Counted from the stretch's first letter, positions 41,890 through 53,219 are shown. The stretch: 64,000 nt of DNA from Bryobacterales bacterium (GCA_026713545.1 JAPOOG010000034.1:1-64000); one strand, 5' to 3'. Notes: generated by a model not told the origin, from the letters alone. Numbers and translations are program-made.

Positions 41890-42303
41890 TCAACTCGCGC
41901 GGTCGCGGGCGTGTGCCTCCAACCTCGCTTGCGCTCGAGCCAGCACGAGACGTTCCCGGTCGAAATCAACAGACTCAATGCGCTCTCGCAACCGCTCCTG
42001 TACTTCGTCGCGAGTCCGGCTCTCTTTGTCGATGTCAACCTCTTCTCCCCATTGAGCCTCGTCGGCGAGTACGCGAACGTGGGCAGGAAGGACTTCCATG
42101 ACTCCACCGTCAAGCGCCATAGCGCGTATTTTGTCCCCGACCCGAAACGAGAGCACGCCGACCTGGACTTCACTCACGAGCGGCGCGTGGCCAGGTAAAA
42201 CGCCAAGATAACCAGTGGCGGCGGGCGCCTGGACTTCGTCGACTTCCTCGTTGATGAGCTGACGTTCCGGAACGGCGACTTCCAGATTGAGCTTGCCTGC
42301 CAT
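41890..42303 (-). CDS. atpC: F1F0 ATP synthase subunit epsilon
   Basis: A 137-residue epsilon subunit, the inhibitory/coupling part of the F1 central stalk. The N-terminal beta-sandwich is clear ('LNLEVAVPERQLINEEVDEVQAPAATGYLGVLPGHAPLVSEVQVGVLSF'), as is the C-terminal helical hairpin ('RDEVQERLRERIESVDFDRERLVLARAQARLEAHAR'). It is the last gene of atpHAGDC, 3 bp after atpD. Confidence 0.96.
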   Translation of the reverse strand: MAGKLNLEVAVPERQLINEEVDEVQAPAATGYLGVLPGHAPLVSEVQVGVLSFRVGDKIRAMALDGGVMEVLPAHVRVLADEAQWGEEVDIDKESRTRDEVQERLRERIESVDFDRERLVLARAQARLEAHARDRAS

Positions 42304-42306
42304 TGT

Positions 42307-43785
<1,479 letters not shown>

Positions 43786-43790
43786 TCACG

Positions 43791-44657
43791 CTAGAGCGCT
43801 TCGGCTCCGCTAACGACCTCGATCAATTCCTTTGTAATGCTCGCCTGCCGCACGCGATTGAGATGTAGGGTAAGCTTGTCGATCATTTCGCCGGCGTTGC
43901 GCGTAGCAGCGTCCATGGCTGTCATGCGCGCGGCATGCTCGGCAGCTACGGATTCGAGCATCGCCTGATAGACGTTGATCTCGATGTACCGTGGCAGCAG
44001 CGTTTCGAAAAGGTCTTCCGGCGGCTGCTCGTAGATGTAATCCACGGCAGCACTCTTGTCGCCTTCGGCCGGTTGGATCGGAAGCAGCCGGCGGAAAACC
44101 ACCGTTTGTGCGAGAGCACTCTTGAATTCGTTGTGCAACAGGTAGATGACGTCCGTTTCCTTCTCGCGAAAGCTCTGCATCAGGTCGGAGGCGATCAGCT
44201 TGGCCTGTGCAAACTCGATCGGCCTGGCAAACAGATTGACCCACTCGCGTGTGATCGACACGCGTTTGCGGTGGAAAAAATCGCGCCCGCGGCGGCCGAC
44301 GCATTGGAGAGTGATCTCCTTGTCGGGGTTCTCGCTGAGAAAGCGGGTCGCAAAGCGCGCAACGTTGCTGTTGAAAGCGCCACAGAGTCCTTTGTCAGCA
44401 CTGATGAGTAGAATCGCTATGCGCTTCTCTTCGCGGCGTCGCAGCAGTTCGTGTTCGAAAACAGAGGAATCATCCGGCAACTGCACCAGGATGCTGCCCA
44501 GCATATCGCTCATGAGCGCTGCATAGGGCCGCGCGGCAATGACGCGATCTTGCGCGCGCCGCAGCTTCGCCGCCGACACCATTTTCATCGCGCTGGTGAT
44601 CTGCTGGGTGTTCTTTACCGAGCGGATGCGCCGGCGTAGATCGATCAAGTTCGGCAT
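43791..44657 (-). CDS. atpG: F1F0 ATP synthase subunit gamma
   Basis: A 288-residue rotor-shaft subunit of F1. N-terminal 'LIDLRRRIRSVKNTQQITSAMKMVSAAKLRRAQ' and C-terminal 'EHAARMTAMDAATRNAGEMIDKLTLHLNRVRQASITKELIEVVSGAEAL' are the coiled coil that enters the alpha3beta3 ring, and 'LLISADKGLCGAFNSNV' is the family centre. One base separates it from atpA. Confidence 0.97.
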   Translation of the reverse strand: MPNLIDLRRRIRSVKNTQQITSAMKMVSAAKLRRAQDRVIAARPYAALMSDMLGSILVQLPDDSSVFEHELLRRREEKRIAILLISADKGLCGAFNSNVARFATRFLSENPDKEITLQCVGRRGRDFFHRKRVSITREWVNLFARPIEFAQAKLIASDLMQSFREKETDVIYLLHNEFKSALAQTVVFRRLLPIQPAEGDKSAAVDYIYEQPPEDLFETLLPRYIEINVYQAMLESVAAEHAARMTAMDAATRNAGEMIDKLTLHLNRVRQASITKELIEVVSGAEAL

Positions 44658-44658
44658 G

Positions 44659-46206
<1,548 letters not shown>

Positions 46207-46758
46207 TTACCGATTTCCGGTGAGTACCCGGTCGAGCGCGTTCAGCTGTGTTCGCAGCGAACCATCATAAACCGTCGAGCCGTGCCGAACGACGGCTCCG
46301 CCGAGCAACTCGGGATCTTCATGGAACCGGGCACGCACCTGTCGACCGGTGACTCGGCCAAAACTGTTCAACAACGACTGCCGCAGGGTTACGTCCATCG
46401 ACTCCGCTGAAGTCACCTCGATTCGTGCGATGCCCAACTGGTTGTCCAGCCATGTCCGGAACACCGAGATCATCGTTGCGAGCAATTCTACGCGCTTGTG
46501 GTTCATCACGATGTAGAGGAAGTTGCGCACCGGCTCGGCGATTCCGATGCGTCTACCGAGTTCACGGACAATCTCTCGCTTCTTGGCGGAGTCCACCGCC
46601 GGGGAAACCAAGATATTTCTCAATTCATGCGACCCGTCGATCAATGAGCGAAAGGCCTCAAGCTGTTGCAGTGCAGTTTCAGGTTGTAAGGGGGAGTCGG
46701 GCCTGCCAAGAACTTCGGCTAACGCCTTCACATACCTGTTCGCAATTGCAAGCGCCAT
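46207..46758 (-). CDS. atpH: F1F0 ATP synthase subunit delta
   Basis: A 183-residue delta subunit linking F1 to the peripheral stalk. Features are the N-terminal helical bundle ('IANRYVKALAEVL', 'LEAFRSLIDGSHELRNILVSPAVDSAKKREIVREL') and the C-terminal 'GIARIEVTSAESMDVTLRQSLLNSF' with 'VRARFHEDPELLGGAVVRHGSTVYDGSLRTQLNAL'. It opens the minus-strand operon; no atpF, E or B precedes it, so F0 genes are elsewhere. Confidence 0.94.
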   Translation of the reverse strand: MALAIANRYVKALAEVLGRPDSPLQPETALQQLEAFRSLIDGSHELRNILVSPAVDSAKKREIVRELGRRIGIAEPVRNFLYIVMNHKRVELLATMISVFRTWLDNQLGIARIEVTSAESMDVTLRQSLLNSFGRVTGRQVRARFHEDPELLGGAVVRHGSTVYDGSLRTQLNALDRVLTGNR

Positions 46759-46944
46759 ACAGGGCTTTCACAAAGACCTGCTCCAAAGCGGTTCGACGCA
46801 CCGCGCATGCTCAGACTTGAAGTTTTCGAGTGCGGGAGGGTGGAGGGAACGCTGTTTCGTGGAGCAAAGAGCCTTAGAAATCATCAAGTTATCACAGAGG
46901 GGAAATAGCAGTCAACCAAAAGGATCGAGCCTGTCAACGCAATC

Positions 46945-46989
46945 TGACCTGTATTTCTCACCACGCCACGTGGTGAGAAATACAGGTCA
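46945..46989. repeat. Solo perfect hairpin of the stop-codon repeat family (copy H)
   Basis: Two 21-base arms, 46945-46965 and 46969-46989, are exact reverse complements around a 3-base loop. Each arm reads from its outer edge TGACCTGTATTTCTCACC, the same terminal sequence as the larger copies. The copy therefore consists of the two ends only, without an interior. Confidence 0.92.
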
Positions 46990-47100
46990 GAACGTTCCCT
47001 GTTCTCAGCATGAGTTCATCTTGCGCTCTTCGCCGCAGCGGGAGCAGCCCGGAGGGCGACAAGAGCTGCCCGGCGAGCGGCGCTCGTCGTGAGGCCGACC
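46988..47100 (-). repeat. ~110-bp dispersed repeat with GAACGTTC end, copy 2
   Basis: Reverse complement of the repeat at 1155-1260: GGCCTCACGACGAG, GTCGCCCTCCGGGCTGCT, GCTGCGGCGAA, a CTCATGC block and GAACGTTCT in the same order, with a longer middle. It abuts the solo hairpin copy. Confidence 0.62.
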
Positions 47101-47280
47101 GAGAAAGGCTGACGATGCGCTGACACCGGCTCAGGGGGAGAGGCCATTTTTTTACCGGGAAATGGTGGGATGCGAAGCAGTGACCTGTCGGAGGACGCGA
47201 CGGTCCGACGACGGTTTCCGGTTGCGCGACCCTTGCGCACCCACTGCGAGCCGAACGGCCATCAAGGCCGTGATTCTCCT

Positions 47281-47320
47281 ACCTGTCCCTGCCTTGCCGG
47301 CAAGCAGTCGGCAGACAGGT
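47281..47320. repeat. Nested palindrome (REP-like)
   Basis: ACCTGTC (47281-47287) pairs with GACAGGT (47314-47320), and the inner CTTGCCGGCAAG (47293-47304) is a perfect palindrome. It is directly followed by the TTCGTGACTCGTGGTTCGTG-type repeat (47321-47350). Confidence 0.6.
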
Positions 47321-47350
47321 GTTTCGTGACTCGTGGTTCGTGAAAACCAT
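47321..47350. repeat. CGTGATTC-type dispersed repeat, copy 4
   Basis: GTTTCGTGACTCGTGGTTCG followed by TGAAAACCATACAGGCC is a reverse-orientation relative of the blocks at 134-190 and 913-1046, and resembles 60824-60886 in its TTCGTGAAAACC end. Confidence 0.55.
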
Positions 47351-47382
47351 ACAGGCCTTGTTGATGGCGCGGTGGCTCACGG

Positions 47383-47443
47383 CTCGTCCTGTCGGCCCTC
47401 TCATGCACTTCGCCTCCCCACATGGAGAGAAACGCAGTCTTTC
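47383..47443 (+). repeat. Partial right half of the stop-codon repeat (copy I)
   Basis: CGTCCTGTCGGCCCTCTCAT, GCACTTCGCCTCCCCACATG and GAGAGAAACGCAGTC follow the right half of copy B (52323-52376) with a handful of changes. No left half is found. The copy is degenerate and remote from any gene end. Confidence 0.6.
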
Positions 47444-47691
47444 TCGAGGACGTATGGGCTCGATATCCCCTCCTCGATTGTTCTTCGCAAGGGCCAGGAA
47501 TCCCGCCTCGCTTTCTTCATGCTAAGCAGACCGGGGCGAAAAAAAAGACTGAAGGGCTTCAGTACCTATTGCCGAAGGGCAACGTTCTCCCAGGCTCACC
47601 AGGGGAACTCCTCCCATTGCTTCGACACCAAACGGCGCCGGCCTGGTGTCAAGGGCATCAATAAAAGCCGCAACGACACAAAAAACATGAT

Positions 47692-47716
47692 GTTCTGAAC
47701 AGAACTAGGGTAAAAT
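47692..47716 (+). promoter_or_regulatory. Inverted repeat GTTCT-N4-AGAAC with -10-like TAAAAT
   Basis: GTTCTGAACAGAAC (47692-47705) holds 5-bp inverted arms, 6 bp before TAAAAT (47711-47716). The gene at 47791 follows 75 bp later. The position suits an operator over a -35 region. No regulator is identified. Confidence 0.35.
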
Positions 47717-47790
47717 GTTTGAAACAAGCATGGCCTAGCCTTGTCAATGCCTGCACGCCTCCGAGGCATACCGACCGACCTGTACCGACG

Positions 47791-48825
47791 ATGCTGTGTA
47801 ACCACTGTGGCTTTTGGAATGCGGAGGATGAGGCGCGTTGCTCCCGATGCGGCAGGAGGCCCGAGCGGTCTTCCCGCAAAGATCGGAGGAAGTCGCCGGC
47901 GGTTTCCTCCTCTTTAGTATTGCCGCCTTTAAGCCGTGGCAACCGAAGCGAGATGCCACCGTTTCCTTCCAGGAAGAGGCAACTCGACACCGAGATCGAT
48001 GCCTACCGAAACCGCCCGAAGGCGCGTCAAGCAGTACCGGCTCCAGCGACGGGCAGTGCTGAAACAGCGAGTCCGGCCGCTCGACACAACAGCCAAGTCA
48101 TCACCTTTCAGCCGCTGGGTGGGCCGGACGACGCTTCTGAGACCGATACCGGATCGAGGGCCTCGACAGCCAGTGCGCTTCAAAGTGGACGCGAAACAGA
48201 TCTGCCCGGCCCCAAGCTCCCTCCGCTGGAGCGCACCAAGTCGGGTCAAGAAGACATCACCGAGGAGGAGCCACGAGAAGAGGTTCCACTGGAAACGTCT
48301 CTGCCCGAGGTCTCAGCCCGATCTGAGAGGGTACCGGGAACCGCTCCGATGCGCGCAAGGTTCATCGCCGGTGTGATGGATGTGGCAGTCGTTGTGGTTG
48401 CCCTGGGCGTGTTCCTCGGCGTCTTCCACAACCTGGGAGACAGCCTCGGGACAGACGTGGAGAGCTTTCAAACGCTAGGATTCGTTTTCGTCGGGATCCT
48501 TTTCTTCTATTGGATCTTCTACCTGCGCTACGTTGGAGAAACCGCGGGCATGACTTGGATGCGACTACGGATTGTGAGCGTCGACGGTCAGCCACCGAGC
48601 GAGTTGCAAAAGTGGGGGCGTGCGGTGGGCACCATCCTCAGTTGCTGCGCCGCCGGGCTGGGCTTCCTATGGGCGATGGCGGACGAAGAGAAGCTCACTT
48701 GGCACGACCGTATGTCGCAGACGTACGTAACGGACGAGCCTTTCCCGCCCTCTCATCCGCCGGTCACGAGCCTGGTTCGTTCTGTCCAGTTACGAATGCA
48801 GCCTCGAGCAGCAAATCAGACCTGA
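47791..48825 (+). CDS. Zinc-ribbon and RDD-family membrane protein
   Basis: A 344-residue protein. The start at 47791 puts a zinc ribbon at the N-terminus ('MLCNHCGFWNAEDEARCSRCGRRP', two CXXC pairs). A long disordered Pro/Ser/Glu-rich linker (residues about 30-200) follows, then a C-terminal RDD domain with about three transmembrane helices ('MRARFIAGVMDVAVVVVALGVFLGVF', 'LGFVFVGILFFYWIFYLRYVGETAGMTWMRLRIVS', 'WGRAVGTILSCCAAGLGFLWAMADEEKLTWHDRMSQTYV'). RDD proteins are membrane proteins of mostly unknown, possibly transport, function. The ribbon-plus-linker layout is common in acidobacterial and other bacterial paralogs. It diverges from the atp operon across the 1-kb repeat region. Confidence 0.82.
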   Translation: MLCNHCGFWNAEDEARCSRCGRRPERSSRKDRRKSPAVSSSLVLPPLSRGNRSEMPPFPSRKRQLDTEIDAYRNRPKARQAVPAPATGSAETASPAARHNSQVITFQPLGGPDDASETDTGSRASTASALQSGRETDLPGPKLPPLERTKSGQEDITEEEPREEVPLETSLPEVSARSERVPGTAPMRARFIAGVMDVAVVVVALGVFLGVFHNLGDSLGTDVESFQTLGFVFVGILFFYWIFYLRYVGETAGMTWMRLRIVSVDGQPPSELQKWGRAVGTILSCCAAGLGFLWAMADEEKLTWHDRMSQTYVTDEPFPPSHPPVTSLVRSVQLRMQPRAANQT

Positions 48826-49055
48826 GCGAGTAGCATAACCGGTTTGGACCAAGATTCAGACCTCTCTTCGACAAGACAACGCCAGGGAACGGCACAAAGA
48901 TTCCCTGAAATCATCGACCGACGGGAATACACGTTGAAGCCACCTTGCAACGTACCGATCAGGAAGCCGTACGTCGAACTCAGGCATCGGAGTCGTTCAT
49001 GTTCGGCAGATTGAAGAGTTCGTAGTCTACTTCGGGGAACGCCTCAAGAGCATTG

Positions 49056-49105
49056 CACAGGCTGCAGTTCGAGCAGCCTGTGGGGAACCCTGGGAAAAGC
49101 CCAGG
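49056..49105 (-). terminator. Two stem-loops downstream of the TonB receptor gene
   Basis: A 10-bp perfect stem CACAGGCTGC/GCAGCCTGTG with a 7-base loop (49056-49082) and a 6-bp stem CCTGGG/CCCAGG with a 5-base loop (49089-49105) lie 7-56 bases beyond the receptor's stop on the minus strand. No T-run follows, so the termination role is inferred from position. Confidence 0.45.
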
Positions 49106-49111
49106 AGGAGA

Positions 49112-51487
49112 TTAGAACCGAAGACGCAGTTGTATGGTGGACTGACGCCCTGGCGCCAAAGCGGTACCGGAAAACAGGCCGCTGAAATTGATCACATTGA
49201 GCCGGTCGGTTACATTGCGGATGTCGAATTGAAGCGTGGCCTCGCGCCTGTCCTTCGCCCATACCTGAGCACCGATGGAAAGGTCGATGCTGAGGTTCGG
49301 TCGTACCCGACCCCGTTCGAAATCGACATTTTCCAGAATCTCTTGAGAAATCGGCTGCGATTGCTCCTCTTCTTCGTCAGCATCCTCATCCTCCTCTTCG
49401 TCGTCGTCATCGTCTTCCAGTTCTACGGGAAGGCCGCTCCCGTACCGGAGACTCGCCGACGCCCAGACCCGAGGATGAAGTTGAAATCGGACCATCGCAG
49501 CAACGGTGTTTCGCTGATCCTGGCTGATCGGGAACTCCTCGATGACATCCCGAAGCTCTTCCGCTTCACCACCCTCGACAAACAGCCCGCCGGTGACCGG
49601 CGAGGATGTGAGGCCCAGCATGTTCGAATAGCTGGCCACTGCGGAAATTCCGCGCCATCGAGGCGTTTCCAGCCTCACCTCCGTGCCCTCGACCTCAGCC
49701 GAATCGAACGTGATGGGAAACGAGAGCCCGGTATTCAGGAAGACATCATCGTCGATGGCATTGCGAATCTTCCGCCAGTAGTGCTTGATCTCGAGCCTCA
49801 TCACGTCCGCGAAGGGCTTGCGCACACCGACTTCGAAGAAGTGCGCGCGGCTAGCGGGCACGGACAGTGATCCTTCGACATCATCGAGACCGAAGCCCAC
49901 CGCAGCACTGCTCAAGAGCAGGTTCTCGATCGGCGGGGGCTGGAATATTCGGTCATAGGAAGCGTAGAACTGCAGGGCCGCTGCTGGGAGATAGTAGCTT
50001 GCCGCCAAGCGGGGACTTACGGCTCTGTCCGTGATCAAGAGGCTGTAGTGGTCGAACCGAACGCCAAGGCTTGCCGCGAAGTTTCCGGCCCGAATATGGT
50101 CCTGGATAAACAGGCTCGCATCCGTGCTCTTTTTCCGGTCTCGGAAATCGATATCGTATGAGGGCAGTTCGTCGGATTCGGCCGACAAGAATCGCTCTCG
50201 GATCCCGCTCAGACGCAAGTCCCCCCCGATCTTCAGCGTGTGGAGTTCCTCGTCGAAGGTGAGATCGCCCGTGAGGGCTCCTTCTCGGAAGCCCCGATCC
50301 TGCAAGACGTATACCGGAGTCGAAAGCGTGTTGCTCCACAACTCGGATGTCAAGTCACGGAGCATGCCTCGGATCGAAACCAATGACCGGGACGAGAAGG
50401 CACTCTGGTACTGGATCTGCCCCGCCGACTCGGTCGACTTCCGGTCTTGCCGTTGCCCAGCTTGCTGCTGAACCAGGTCGTTGGGCACGAGGAAGGCGGT
50501 TTGGTTTCTGCGAGCGTAAACGGTCAATCGGTCCCGTGAACCCAGATCGCGTGCGAAACGCAGGTTGGCGCCTTTGGAATGCCCTCTGTTCGTGAAGTTC
50601 TCTATCGAAGGCGGATCGAGGTATCGGTCCGTCGAACCTCCGAAGACTCCCAAGGAGACTTCCGTTCGGTTCCTAGCGTACTGGTGCGACAACGCAGCGC
50701 CCCTCGACAAGTAGCTTCCTCCCTGCAGGTTCGCTGTAAAGTGGTGGCCTTCCATGTCGGTTCTTCGCGTATCTAGTGCGATCACGCCGCCCAGCCTGCG
50801 GCCGTATTCTGCTGGAATTCCAGCCGTGAAGACATTCACGGCTTCGAATTCAGTGTTCTCGAACGGGGGGGCGAACGCGATCGACCTGTTGTCGTACAGG
50901 GGCATTCCGTCTATCACGTACTGGGTGTCGTATTCAGAACCACGTGGATGCAGAACGGCATTGGCCTCAAGCAACCAGCCCGGCATCGTCGTGACGACGT
51001 CGGCCGTACTTCGCCCCAGCGTTGTCCCGAGCGTCCAGTCCAGGGATTGACGGCCGGCCCGCATCGGTACGGACGGTTGAAGCGGTTCGAACAGGGGTGA
51101 AGAGGCGCTTACCGTGATCTCCTCGGTCACGGGCGCTACCTTCAAGATCACCTTGATCGATTGGGGGACTGCGGATCGGAACTCGACTTGTCGTTCAAAG
51201 GCTTCGAACCCGGGATGGCGCACCGCAAGCCGGTAGACACCCGGTGGAACACGACGTATTACAGTATTTCCTTCCGGGTCCGCTACAGCCGTCGCGACAA
51301 ACTCCGGACTTCTCGAGGCGAGCTCGATGCTCGCCGGGACCCCTCGGCCGCTCGGGTCCAGCACCTGGACCTCGAGCCGGCCGTCCATCCATTGCGAGAA
51401 TCCAGCGGGGACGAGAAACACGGAGATCACAAGCGCCGCCGCTGCGATACATGGCTTTACCGATGAAAGGGTTGATGCCGGCTTCAC
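49112..51487 (-). CDS. TonB-dependent receptor with carboxypeptidase-regulatory-like domain
   Basis: A 791-residue outer-membrane protein starting with GTG. The signal peptide ends near 'FLVPAGFSQ'; a carboxypeptidase regulatory-like beta domain covers about residues 37-115 ('GRLEVQVLDPSGRGVPASIELASRSPEF' to 'VPPGVYRLAVRHPGFEAF'). The plug follows ('YDTQYVIDGMPLYDNRSIAF', 'FTAGIPAEYGRRLGGVIALDTR'), then a beta barrel ending 'IQLRLRF', with the terminal Phe expected for outer-membrane insertion. Such receptors (Oar-like) import large substrates or glycans. A stretch of about 17 Asp/Glu residues (near 687-703) forms an acidic loop in the barrel, plausibly binding cations. It converges with nothing and its partner genes are not visible. 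Confidence 0.92.
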   Translation of the reverse strand: MKPASTLSSVKPCIAAAALVISVFLVPAGFSQWMDGRLEVQVLDPSGRGVPASIELASRSPEFVATAVADPEGNTVIRRVPPGVYRLAVRHPGFEAFERQVEFRSAVPQSIKVILKVAPVTEEITVSASSPLFEPLQPSVPMRAGRQSLDWTLGTTLGRSTADVVTTMPGWLLEANAVLHPRGSEYDTQYVIDGMPLYDNRSIAFAPPFENTEFEAVNVFTAGIPAEYGRRLGGVIALDTRRTDMEGHHFTANLQGGSYLSRGAALSHQYARNRTEVSLGVFGGSTDRYLDPPSIENFTNRGHSKGANLRFARDLGSRDRLTVYARRNQTAFLVPNDLVQQQAGQRQDRKSTESAGQIQYQSAFSSRSLVSIRGMLRDLTSELWSNTLSTPVYVLQDRGFREGALTGDLTFDEELHTLKIGGDLRLSGIRERFLSAESDELPSYDIDFRDRKKSTDASLFIQDHIRAGNFAASLGVRFDHYSLLITDRAVSPRLAASYYLPAAALQFYASYDRIFQPPPIENLLLSSAAVGFGLDDVEGSLSVPASRAHFFEVGVRKPFADVMRLEIKHYWRKIRNAIDDDVFLNTGLSFPITFDSAEVEGTEVRLETPRWRGISAVASYSNMLGLTSSPVTGGLFVEGGEAEELRDVIEEFPISQDQRNTVAAMVRFQLHPRVWASASLRYGSGLPVELEDDDDDEEEDEDADEEEEQSQPISQEILENVDFERGRVRPNLSIDLSIGAQVWAKDRREATLQFDIRNVTDRLNVINFSGLFSGTALAPGRQSTIQLRLRF

Positions 51488-51756
51488 AACTTAGCGCCCT
51501 TGACGGAAGCGATCCCGAGACTACTCCAAATTAGTCTACCCGTCTGTGAATGACACGCTGCAAACATTCGGATCCCGGATCCAAGAGCGCAAAGCGCTGG
51601 TCAAAGCAAGGAGCCCGTCGTCATCCTGTCTTTGCCTGTCCTGACAGTGTGGATTGCAACGTCGGGTCAACTGTGACCAACTTCTTTATTGGCGAACGGC
51701 GAGGGTCATCCACATTGTTATATATCCGTCACATAAAGGCGCTACGATTTGTACTT

Positions 51757-52200
51757 GTGAAGTTGAAGATCCTCGTACTTTGCACCGGAAACTCCTGCCG
51801 CAGCCAGATGGCGGAGGGGCTGCTGAAGTCGTTCGATCCGCGCATCGAAGCGCACTCGGCCGGAACGAAGCCGGCGGCGCAGGTGAACCCCCATGCGACC
51901 CTTGTCATGAAGGAGATCGGCCTCGATATCTCGGGTGGCTATCCCAAGACGGTTGACGGCTTTCTCAACGAAGAGATCGATTACGTCATCACGGTCTGCG
52001 GGGACGCCGACGAGAACTGTCCTGTTTTCCAAGGCAACGTCGGCCGGAGGATGCACATCGGGTTTCCTGATCCGGCCGAAGCAACGGGCGCCGAGGGGGA
52101 AATCCTTGGCGTTTTCCGGCAGTCGCGCGACAACATCAAAGCCAAGTTCCACGAACTTTACCAGTCGGAGTTGAAGACGAAGCTCGACGCGGCGAGCTGA
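51757..52200 (+). CDS. arsC: Thioredoxin-coupled arsenate reductase (LMW phosphatase family)
   Basis: A 147-residue ArsC with the phosphatase loop C9-TGNSC-R15 ('CTGNSCRSQMAEG') and the two extra Cys, C81 and C88 ('CGDADENCPVF'), that relay the disulfide to thioredoxin as in the pI258 enzyme. The start at GTG 51757 fits the family; an upstream frame to 51550 has unrelated sequence. It reduces arsenate to arsenite. No arsR, acr3 or arsB lies next to it, so efflux is encoded elsewhere. Its stop TGA is the first triplet of repeat copy B. Confidence 0.9.
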   Translation: MKLKILVLCTGNSCRSQMAEGLLKSFDPRIEAHSAGTKPAAQVNPHATLVMKEIGLDISGGYPKTVDGFLNEEIDYVITVCGDADENCPVFQGNVGRRMHIGFPDPAEATGAEGEILGVFRQSRDNIKAKFHELYQSELKTKLDAAS

Positions 52201-52376
52201 CCTGCATTTCTCACCACTCGACGGCCGAAGCACGCGATACGACCGCTATGACTTCGTTGCGCTTGCTTGCCGTGCTCGACGTACTGTCAAGTACGCCTGC
52301 GCACGCCAAGCGGCTCGCGCATCGTCCTGACGGCCCTCTCACGCACTTCACCTCGCCGCGTGGTGAGACATGCAAG
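52201..52376 (+). repeat. Stop-codon-abutting inverted-end repeat, copy B
   Basis: It runs from CCTGCATTTCTCACC, just after arsC's TGA, to GGTGAGACATGCAAG, just before TCA, which is the complement of the next gene's stop. So both convergent genes end on the repeat's outer triplets. The internal hairpin CGTACTGTCAAGTACG is at 52280-52295, and the core matches copies A and C. Confidence 0.9.
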
Positions 52377-53219
52377 TCAGAGCCCCAGCAGATCCAATGT
52401 CGGGCTGTGGATCAGAGCTTCGATCTCTTCTTCGGTAAAGCGGGGAAGCCCCGTACCCTCGACCATGCGGTTAATATTGCGCAGGGCATCCAGCGTGGCT
52501 TCGGTCGTGGTAAACGGAAAGTCGGTCCCATAAAGCAGCTTGTCCCAGACGCCGTATTCCTTGGCGAGCATCAGGCCGTTGAAGAACTGCCACGGCCGAT
52601 AGTGCAGCGCCGAGATATCGGAGTAGAAGTTCGGCTGCTTGCGGATCATCACGATCGTATCTTCCATCCACGGATGACCCAGGTGGGCAATGATCATCTT
52701 CAGATCCGGGAACTGCAGCGCGACGTCTTCCAGCAGGATCGGCAGCGAGTATTTCAGTGGAGCCTTCGTCGGGAACGTTGTCCCCTGGTGAATCATGATC
52801 GGCAATTTGTACGCTTCGCAGAACTCGTAGACGGGCATCATTCGGTTGTCCGTCGGATGGATGTTCTGGTAGATCGGGCCGAGCTTGACTCCTTTGAGTC
52901 CCAGTTTCCATCCGTGCTCCAAGGTGTCGCGCACCTTGTCCACATACGGATCAACCGCCGCGAATCCGATGACCTTCTCGGGATATCGATTCTGGTAATC
53001 CGCGATGTATTCATTGGGCGTCATGATGCCGGAGTGAGCAGCGCGCAATCCGAAGACGATCACCTTGTCCACGCCGTTCATGGCCGCCATGTGCCGTTCC
53101 GGCGGGACGTGCAGATCCATTTTCTTGCCTTTGGCGCGAGCATTGGCCTCCGCCACAAACCCCTCGCTAACGTGCCCCGGACACTCCCAAATATGGCTAT
53201 GGCAATCGACGATCATCAC
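52377..53219 (-). CDS. Amidohydrolase-family (COG2159-like) hydrolase/decarboxylase
   Basis: A 280-residue TIM-barrel metal enzyme without signal peptide. The metal-binding H7-X-H9 is in 'IVDCHSHIW'; further His residues occur in 'LPIMIHQGTTFP' and 'MIIAHLGHPWMEDTI', and the Asp in 'LLYGTDFPF'. The 'YGTDFP' and 'HLG' motifs are those of the amidohydrolase-2 group that includes aminocarboxymuconate- and other aromatic-acid decarboxylases. It diverges from another amidohydrolase (53534) across 314 bp and ends on repeat copy B. The substrate is unknown. Confidence 0.86.
   Translation of the reverse strand: MMIVDCHSHIWECPGHVSEGFVAEANARAKGKKMDLHVPPERHMAAMNGVDKVIVFGLRAAHSGIMTPNEYIADYQNRYPEKVIGFAAVDPYVDKVRDTLEHGWKLGLKGVKLGPIYQNIHPTDNRMMPVYEFCEAYKLPIMIHQGTTFPTKAPLKYSLPILLEDVALQFPDLKMIIAHLGHPWMEDTIVMIRKQPNFYSDISALHYRPWQFFNGLMLAKEYGVWDKLLYGTDFPFTTTEATLDALRNINRMVEGTGLPRFTEEEIEALIHSPTLDLLGL

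Larger units (their letters stand above)
46759..47790. other. Gene-free repeat region upstream of the ATP synthase operon
   Basis: About 1 kb without a convincing gene, holding the atpH promoter region and at least four repeat elements (listed separately): the perfect hairpin at 46945, the GAACGTTC-ended repeat, a nested palindrome, and a partial right half of the stop-codon repeat. Short frames here have repeat composition and were rejected. Confidence 0.6.

Noticed and set aside
47333-47698. 121-codon frame in the atp upstream region
   Set aside because: It begins in repeats and translates to low-quality repeat sequence with no family.
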